Of a stretch of DNA of 64,000 bases, positions 42,001-64,000 are shown one piece after another. How positions within the stretch are numbered: position 1 is the stretch's first letter; each line of letters opens with the position of its first letter. Source of the DNA: Litoditis marina (Eukaryota; Nematoda; Chromadorea; Rhabditida; Rhabditidae); assembly GCA_964036275.1 (NCBI GenBank), contig OZ038433.1, positions 55,569,902 to 55,633,901 on the forward strand, in the 5' to 3' direction. The notes under the pieces are model-generated. The model made no database searches. It was given only the letters and a program-made list of their open reading frames with translations, and was not told the DNA's origin. The position numbers and the translations under genes were made by a program.

Positions 42001-45000
42001 TAGCTGAAGTTTGAGCAACAGCGTTTTAGAAAAGAAATTCGGAAATCGAATAGCGTTCTCACCTGCTCTGATTAACATAATTGGCTTTTGTGTGAAAATG
42101 GCAGTGCGCGTGATTAGCAAAATACAATTAGATTCTCGTAACAAAAATAAGAAAATAATTACTGAAATTCTGCTTAGATAGTCTATTTATAGATCCTAAA
42201 CACTCTCACTCGTCTAGAACTCTTTGATCTACATACTCTGTCGTTCGTCTAACCACTTGCACAACGGTCTTGCCGATCAGCGAGAAAATGTATAATTCGA
42301 ATTGTTCAAGATTCGGATAGTTTTCGCGCCTGTATCATTCCATCTCAGTCTACTTTCTGCTGTGCGGACGTCACACAAGTCAGCAGCTATTCCAAGGCAA
42401 ACGGTAGGGTTACTGTATTCATAACTTCCTACTGTCGTGAAATTCATAAATGTGATGTAATAATAGCTCATCATACATGTTGAAGTACATCAACAGGATT
42501 TCACGGAAAACACTCGGAAAAAACCTATTTTTCGTAGTAAAAACTCGTCGTAATGTCATAAGGTAGTCTCTCATGGACCATCACTATATAACAGTGTAAC
42601 GGTGTGATGTAACAGATAAACTCACAAAACGTGGTTGGAATTGTCGATGAATCTTGACATCTTGATAATTTGTTGGTCTAATTCAAACTCGGAGAATTCA
42701 CCGTCCTCACGACCTGGAAAGGTTATTATTTGAAGTTAATAGGTGACGATTGAGCTAAAGTGCATTGCTACTACTCATAACTTAAGTTAGAACATCACTA
42801 TTAAGTTCAAAGAATCACAATGGATAGTTTATATAAATACACTGTGATTGGGCAAATTTGGAGAAAATCCATTCATACAGCTTTGGATAGGAGACAATAG
42901 CTTAGTGTGTTTAAGCTTAATCGTCACCCACTCTTAAAATACACTCGCCCCGGTAAACAGTAAACATTACTCCAACACATCTCGAGTAGTGCCGCATAAA
43001 TTGCAAACGCTCGGTTAGATTAGTCATACATCTTAAGTTATTTCTCTATTTTCCTCTCTTTCTCTGATGAGCGAGTGCCACATTCTTTGAATATAAATAA
43101 ATAAATAAAGTAAATAAATCTTTTGTGACGTCATCTCTTCAGGAAATGTTTCAGATGTTGTGTTCGACCTCGTGGTTATGGATCCTCCATGGGAAAACAG
43201 GTCGGCGAAGAGGAAAGGAGGGTGAGAACCTGCAACTGATAGAATTCACTCTGACCGTTGAAAGTATAGTCGTTGCCAACGGAAAGGCGGGAGGGTACTG
43301 TACACTTCACTTTCCGTTGTGTACGCACACATGTCTGCGATTTCAAAGCTTGCCCGTTGTGTGCTTGGACAGCGTAGTGGTTCGCTGCCTGCTACGAATC
43401 TTTTGCTCGCACGTTCGATTCCGGCGAGAGACAGAAACTTATAAATTTGGCATTCACTATAGGGAATGGCAACATCTAAGTTGTAGTTTGATCTTCAAAG
43501 TACGATTAAAATATGAAGGGATCAAACTTTTAATCAGAGTGCAGTCTCAGCCCACTTTTCTCTCAGCGAACCCTATAAGCTCAAACTCGAAGTAAAAGTA
43601 TTTTGGAAGTTTTGTTATGCTTAAGGTGTATAAGATGTTTATTCCACATTCACCACGAGTCTTTTACTTTTATCTCTGGAATATTTGTCTTCCATTGAAC
43701 GGTGAAACATTGAGGTACGTGTTGAGTGATTCGATTGTGTCCCGCATCTCGATGGATTTTCTCGCCCCAAGTGGATTGTGCTGTGTTTGGATCACAAATC
43801 GAACAGGTTTTATCATAGAATATCCTCAATAGTTGTGCAGCAGTAAGAATGTGACATACTGTATAACGCCGCTGTGTGCAAAGAGACATCTTTGTTTCGC
43901 GAAGTAGACAACTTGGAGCGGGTGAAAAAGTCGTATATTGTTAGTCAATTGCACAATCACGTGTAACATGTTAAACACAGCAGAACTCAGGAACGTGCAA
44001 TGAAAAAGTGCACGCTCTCTCAATAGAATGCTGACTTTATGTGACTATTCGATTGACTTCTAGTATAATCCCAATGTGCAATACTGTAGCTAGAGACCAA
44101 ATCTTCGTTGTAGTTTGATATACGCAATGGTCGATATACGCAATGATTCCTAGGTGTCGACTAAACAGGGATGGAATCAAACTACAAACACAGCGGGTTA
44201 GAAGAATTTACGCCGTATAGACCTGCTTTGGAAACAGCGAACCCTATATTCTTTGAATGTAGATAAATAAATATATACTGCATCTTCGTTTTCTAGAGAT
44301 TTTACGTGACTCTTTCGTGCACCTCTAATATAGGGTTAGAATAGAATAGAATGTTTATTCGCGATTGAATACGTATCTTTTCAAGTTGGTAAATGTGATT
44401 CGCGTGTTTTGAAGCGAGCCTATACGTGCATGGTGTGGGCTATTCGGTCGTGTTTGTAGTATGATCCCTTTCAAATTCATTGTGCTTGTCGAGATCAAAG
44501 AACAACGAAAATTCAAATTTGGTCGCTACCTATGACTCAAATCAAATTTTTGTTCATAATGTAGCATTTCAAAACAGAATCTGCGATGTGATTCCCTAAT
44601 TTCTCTCAGATAAGTTTTGAGTTTATTTGTTTGCAGGTCTCCGTGATGAGTTATCGCAACAGTTGAAACTATGGGAACTGGAGGAGGTAGCTGTCTGGCA
44701 CTGGCTAAAAGTCAGTTGTCGCTCATTCGAGTGGTTGTAATAATATAATATGAATCCATGAAATGACTATAGAAAGAGACATTTTGGGCAATTTTAATTG
44801 CTCTATATTTATGGAACGAAATCATGGCGAATATCTCTCTAGAATCGCAGAAATAGAGTAAAAACCAGAGATCAAATCCATTTTCCTGATCTATTCTTCT
44901 GTAATGTCTCCCTATTTTTCTTCATTTATCTTCATCCAATTATATGCTCATTGCCCTCAGGTAACCAAGGAGGGAGAACCCGTATACGACTTCCATTCTT

Positions 45001-45852
45001 CACACAAAGTTCCATTCGAGACGGTTGTGGTGGCCTCGAGATCAGCTGCAGCCGAAGACTACAGAACCCGGTTACCTAACCACTTCGTTGTTGCCAGGTG
45101 AGTGTGATTTAGGGTTGTTGAGGTCGAACTCGAAACTCGACTTGAAAAAACGAAATTTTCGAGTCGAACTCGAGAACTCGAAATGTTGAACTCGATTAAC
45201 AATCCTAGTGTGATTGATACCAGTTTATGTTCACCTGAAAAGCGAAGAGTCTCGTCATGGAAAAAACAGCAGTGTGAAACTTCAATACTGAGTTAAACTC
45301 AACTCGTGACAAATTTCTCTCTTTGATTTGATGGATGTGTGGACGTTGCTTACAGTTAGAACCTGCACTAGAAGAACCTTTCCATTTTGTTCGGCCAGGA
45401 AAAGCATATTACTGTTTATATTCATACGACGTTTAGTTCATAAAAAATAATTGAATACATTTCAGTGTTCCTATGGCCGTTCACTCGCGCAAGCCTCCCC
45501 TTTACCCGGTTCTCGAAAAGTTCGGCATCAAGTTTTCCAAGTATGTCCGATCTTTTTTCATTCATTCAGAATTGTTGTTTGGAAAACTTACAAAATCTGT
45601 GAGTTTTAATATATTTATATATAATATAAGTCATAATAATTACAAAGTCCTTGATGTACAACCAACGAATTTTCCGACGAGAACAACTACGAAAGCTTGT
45701 GCTTATGGTTTTAAACAATCTCGACAACTTCACTTGAATGTTTTGACAGGTCGTGCGAACTGTTCGCCCGAAGTTTGCATCCCAATACCGTGTCCATTGG
45801 ATACGAACCGCTATTCTTGCAGCAGGAAGATGTTGTTGGCCCAATTGTTTAA
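39044..45852 (+). CDS. METTL4: METTL4/DAMT-1-like MT-A70 adenine N6-methyltransferase
   Basis: Ten exons, 39044-39120, 40592-40727, 41262-41440, 41854-41936, 43143-43221, 43715-43806, 44637-44710, 44961-45097, 45466-45540 and 45750-45852, join in phase to 344 aa. METTL4 enzymes methylate N6 of adenine; U2 snRNA (on Am) and DNA have both been proposed as substrates, and the nematode orthologue is called DAMT-1. The catalytic DPPW is at residues about 172-175 (FDLVVMDPPWENRSAKRKGG). Other landmarks are APSGLCCVWITNR, VAVWHWLKVT, the basic RRIRKRKRG near residue 60, and a C-terminus with HSRKPPL and ELFARSL. The human protein is 472 aa, so the N-terminal half is shorter. The call for exon 1 rests on phase and on LFDINGPFIM matching the region after it. 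The weakest acceptor is at 43715 (ACATTGAG|G). Confidence 0.93.
39551..39786. mobile_element. TIR element (MITE-D), copy 2
   Basis: The left arm TATAGTTGCAATCATTCTCA and the following ACTGAGACTTCGGCAACGTG are answered near 39740-39786 by an inverse ending AACTATA. It lies in METTL4 intron 1. Copy 1 is at 2244-2470. Confidence 0.75.
40433..40492. repeat. Three 20-bp tandem units with ACCGCGTTAT
   Basis: GTTCTCTCCAACCGCGTTAT is repeated three times with one or two changes, ending about 100 bp before METTL4 exon 2. The inverse motif ATAACGCGGTA occurs twice near 39956-39987 in the same intron. Confidence 0.85.
42740..42933. mobile_element. TIR element (MITE-E), copy 2
   Basis: The left arm TAGGTGACGATTGAGC and the right arm GCTTAATCGTCACCCACTC match copy 1 at 8809-8995. 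It lies in the METTL4 intron 41937-43142. Confidence 0.55.
43258..43475 (+). mobile_element. tRNA-derived SINE, copy 2
   Basis: It matches the SINE at 1180-1395 in opposite orientation. The B-box-like GTTCGATTCCGGCGAGAGAC and the preceding AATCTTTTGCTCGCA are clear, and the A-box side reads GACAGCGTAGTGGTTCGC. It begins about 37 bp after the METTL4 donor at 43221. Confidence 0.75.
43934..44066. mobile_element. MITE-B copy
   Basis: The left end is TATATTGTTAGTCAATTGCA and the right end ATTGACTTCTAGTATA. The interior has AACACAGCAGAACTC. Six more copies are at 52304-52436, 57636-57776, 58645-58778, 59741-59881, 60480-60613 and 61511-61642. Confidence 0.8.
44108..44198. repeat. Short inverted repeat with TTGTAGTTTGAT ends
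   Basis: TTGTAGTTTGATATACGC at the left faces ATCAAACTACAA at the right. The end motif GTTTGTAGTTTGAT also occurs singly near 43487, 44452, 48629, 54681 and 55193, so a small inverted-repeat family is likely. Confidence 0.55.
45110..45207. mobile_element. Short TIR element with TAGGGTTGTT ends, copy 2
   Basis: It runs from TAGGGTTGTTGAGGTCGAAC to TTAACAATCCTA, with an interior of CGAACTCGA and TTTTCGAG. It begins 12 bp after the METTL4 donor at 45097. Confidence 0.6.
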
Positions 45853-46822
45853 TGAATAATTTGACAATATAAATGGAGATAGAGAATGGAGCTGGAGATG
45901 GAGATAGAGATAGTTATCCAAAAATGGTTGATCTTCATTTTTATGAAATTGTTCATATACTTTTCTCTCTTCAACATTTGCTTGATACTCATTTGATAGT
46001 TTTTGGCTGATGATGTAACGCTAAAGATTGTGAAATAAACTTTATGGTACTCACATATGAACACTTTTCACATATGATTTAAACCGAAAACGGGATGTGA
46101 AACTTTTTATGTACGTATCCATACGCTGTTCCGGTCACTCTCACACAAATTGACTAATATAGATTAAATCTTGAATAAAAGCTCGCTGCAAATCATCAAT
46201 TGGAAAAGTATAATAAATATATTACATAAAATAGAAACACACACCATAATTATTAGAGCATTACACTTTGGAAATTGAAAGCCAATTCAACTAAAAACCG
46301 AAGCATTTCTTAACAACAAGTCTGAGTTGATAATAGAACAAGGAAGCTGTTCAAGTTTCATATTCCTAGCAGCTCCATAATTTTGTAAAACTGTGGTGTT
46401 TCTTATTGAATTGGCTGATATTCTAAAATTGAAAATGCACCCTGCATAGAAAGTACACAAATGAATGAGGGCGGAGGAAAAAGACTGCACCCAACCCGTT
46501 TTTTCGAGAGAAAATGATAGCTGAAAAAGTACACTGTACGAGACGAAAACAAACAAATCGACAATAATATTCGATGTGAAAGATGGAATTCAAAGAACTG
46601 GGCAAAAAAGTTCACTTCCTATTGCAGTGTCGAGGTACGAGGCTAAATGTTGTAGACAATTCGGTCCATTCCCGAATTCGGATCCCAACTAGTTATATCA
46701 ACGTTTCCTTATGACCATTTTTCTTTCCGTAACAAAAAAAATAGCTGGGAATTAGGTGAAATTAGCTATTAAGCAGAGTTGAAATGACAAGTTGGGTCCG
46801 AAATTCGAAGGGGATATGTAGT
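45853..46822. other. 970-bp convergent gap between METTL4 and the ROR gene
   Basis: The 3' ends of two genes face each other. It holds the METTL4 poly(A) signal and AT-rich DNA. No further gene is seen. Confidence 0.6.
46034..46039 (+). terminator. Probable METTL4 poly(A) signal
   Basis: An AATAAA in GTGAAATAAACTTTATGG lies about 180 bp after the METTL4 stop. Another AATAAA is near 46174. Confidence 0.5.
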
Positions 46823-63984
<17,162 letters not shown>

Positions 63985-64000
63985 CTGAAACAGTCACATG

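Noticed and set aside
43125..43595. 156-codon plus-strand frame over METTL4 exon 5
   Set aside because: It is in another frame than the DPPW exon and then runs through the SINE; the phase-consistent METTL4 model uses only 43143-43221.

Overview
The window reads as nuclear DNA of a nematode. The best lineage marker is a split exon pair at the left edge that encodes the N-terminal domain typical of nematode cuticle collagens. Genes are broken into many short exons (about 45-215 nt) by AT-rich introns of 0.2-6 kb that are full of small non-autonomous transposons and simple repeats. Large introns and heavy repeat load look more like an enoplean (Dorylaimia, for example a mermithid) than a compact rhabditid genome, but that placement is inference. 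There is no bacterial, viral or CRISPR content.

Layout, left to right. (1) 472-719, minus: a piece of a cuticle collagen gene that leaves the window on the left. (2) 720-4348: gene-poor DNA with a tRNA-derived SINE and a TIR element. (3) 4349-24562, minus: a 31-exon TARBP1/TRM3-type tRNA 2'-O-methyltransferase. (4) 25040-27055, minus: a 4-exon mitochondrial ribosomal protein bS18m (MRPS18C). (5) 27670-32372, plus: 9-exon EBP2, a nucleolar 60S assembly factor with a Gly/Arg-rich tail. (6) 32867-38077, plus: a 10-exon ZIP (SLC39A1/2/3-like) zinc transporter. (7) 39044-45852, plus: a 10-exon METTL4/DAMT-1 MT-A70 methyltransferase. (8) 46823-63984, minus: the last 21 coding exons of a ROR/CAM-1 receptor tyrosine kinase (Ig, Frizzled CRD, kringle, membrane segment, kinase), whose 5' end lies beyond the right edge.

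I assembled all exon chains by hand from splice sites. They keep reading phase across every junction, which is strong internal support: 1211 codons plus stop for TARBP1, 150 for MRPS18C, 361 for EBP2, about 358 for ZIP, 344 for METTL4, and 898 in the window for ROR.

How the genes relate. MRPS18C and TARBP1 are head-to-tail on the minus strand. EBP2, ZIP and METTL4 are head-to-tail on the plus strand. The two trains diverge from one 614-bp region (27056-27669). Three start codons lie 3-9 nt behind a TTTCAG acceptor-like site, which suggests spliced-leader trans-splicing and perhaps loose operons. Three of the five central genes serve RNA or ribosome function (tRNA methylation, mitoribosome, 60S assembly).

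The mobile fraction is the least expected part. At least six MITE-like families recur. One has CATAC/GTATG ends and 8-bp target duplications. One of its copies duplicated the 5' splice site of a TARBP1 exon.
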